DNA of 64,000 nucleotides from assembly GCA_945643635.1 (NCBI GenBank), contig CALZFC010000029.1:4292501-4356500 (forward strand). Reading direction: 5' to 3'. Position numbers and translations under genes: made by a program. How positions within the stretch are numbered: the first letter of the stretch is position 1; each line of letters opens with the position of its first letter. Shown in pieces: positions 63,379-64,000 of the stretch. A model generated the notes under the pieces. It did not search any database. It was given only the letters and a program-made list of their open reading frames with translations, and had not been told where the DNA came from. Source of the stretch: Allodiplogaster sudhausi. Lineage: Eukaryota > Nematoda > Chromadorea > Rhabditida > Diplogasteridae.

Positions 63379-63708
63379 TATTATTATTATTATTATTATC
63401 ATTCACCTCTCGCTTCTGTGAAACCTCAAATTATAATTTAAAAGAATTGCTTCTTTAATCTTTAAAAAGTCCAAAAACGGTTTTACGAAATTCCTTTTTT
63501 TTTTTACAAATTATTCTTGTCAAGACAAAACAAAATGATAGACTGACCCATTGATCGAGAGCACCTCCGTGACGGCGCGCGTCTCGCACAGTCGGTCGCC
63601 GTCGGACAGGCAGCGCCGCACGCCGCCGCACTCGCGCTGGAAGACGGAGCGGCCGGCCTTGGCCTGATGCCGCGTCGCCATGTGGCGCGTCAGCACGTCG
63701 CGGCGGCG
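62993..63708 (-). CDS. C2H2 zinc-finger protein, last two exons (partial gene)
   Basis: Minus-strand gene truncated at the right edge. The penultimate exon is 63708-63548: acceptor TTTTCAG, donor AATGG|GTCAGT. It encodes the helix half of a C2H2 finger (RRRDVLTRHMATRHQ), then a basic/Cys-containing region (QRECGGVRRCL). The last exon is 63239-62993 and joins in phase 2. It encodes Arg/Ala- and Gly-rich sequence, then a strongly acidic stretch (DEDDDEE, DDDDDDVVLVDDDEDE), a QQQQ run and a Ser/Lys end before TGA. The composition suggests a nuclear DNA-binding protein with an acidic C-terminal region. The cysteines of the finger lie upstream, outside the window or in an exon not seen. The gene is not recognised. 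GC content is much higher than in the flanks. Confidence 0.72.
63318..63399. repeat. (AAT)n followed by (ATT)n
   Basis: About nineteen AAT triplets run directly into about eight ATT triplets, so the repeat is self-complementary and can fold back. It lies in the intron between the two zinc-finger gene exons. Confidence 0.95.
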
Positions 63709-64000
63709 CTGAAAAATATTTTTTTTTTGGTTTCCCCTAAAAGTAGTTTTTCTTTGTTACATAAAAGTTCGTTTTTTACCTAAATAGTTCTTTTTTTTGT
63801 AACCTAAATAGTTCCCTTTTTTGTAACCGACAAAGTTCGTTTTTTTTATTACCGATCTCACTCATATCGCTTTGTGACTTTGTTTTTTTTATATGTTTTA
63901 TTTTCACTGAACATGTCTCGATAAAGGTGAGTACATGGATTGACTGATATGATTGACTGATATGAATGATTGACTAACAGCTGCATAGTGGCAGAGTGCG
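63709..64000. other. Right edge, presumably intron of the zinc-finger gene
   Basis: T-rich sequence with repeated GTTCnTTTTTTGTAACC words (63755-63850) reads as minus-strand intron. Nothing else is supported before the window ends. Confidence 0.5.

Overview
The window is nuclear DNA of an animal, almost certainly a nematode. Genes are split into many short exons with TTTCAG-type acceptors. One gene encodes a nematode-style (Str-superfamily-like) chemoreceptor, and the DLK-1 homologue carries C-terminal sequence features I know from Caenorhabditis. Species cannot be named. All gene models below were built by hand: exon phases were checked base by base, but no alignment or transcript data were available.

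Layout. 1-730: first coding exon of a G-alpha-s gene (minus strand) running off the left edge, with a GC-rich upstream block. 730-3907: CT/GA simple repeats. 3908-17518: a complete 13-exon vps-4 gene (plus). Its 7.1-kb intron 5 contains a complete 7-exon class A GPCR gene on the opposite strand (12411-7476), and its intron 2 contains a hAT-like MITE with a perfect 8-bp target duplication. 17519-29061: long gene-poor, microsatellite-rich interval with a 42-bp perfect palindrome and a second small inverted-repeat element. 29062-37378: 28-exon dlk-1 (MAP3K12/13) gene including the C-terminal SDGLSD regulatory hexapeptide. 38846-39609: small membrane-protein locus (minus) with an in-frame TGA. 41284-50818: a 9.5-kb DNA transposon with terminal inverted repeats, TA flanks, clustered TGTGAC/GTCACA subterminal motifs and two multi-exon genes (zinc-finger transposase and a companion protein with a possible ubiquitin-like fold). 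51474-53518: five-exon chemoreceptor gene (plus) with two MITE copies in its introns. 56253-58130: secreted Thr-rich, Cys-rich protein gene (plus). Its 3' end runs into a 2.1-kb tandem array of about 30 units of 70 bp (58114-60288), nearly every unit carrying a consensus 5' splice donor. 62993-63708: last two exons of a C2H2 zinc-finger gene (minus), truncated at the right edge.

The genes do not form one pathway: G-alpha-s and the nested GPCR are signalling components, VPS4 is the ESCRT-III ATPase, and DLK-1 is the axon-injury MAP kinase kinase kinase. The least familiar items are the transposon with its two-gene organisation and the splice-donor satellite array with its higher-order structure.
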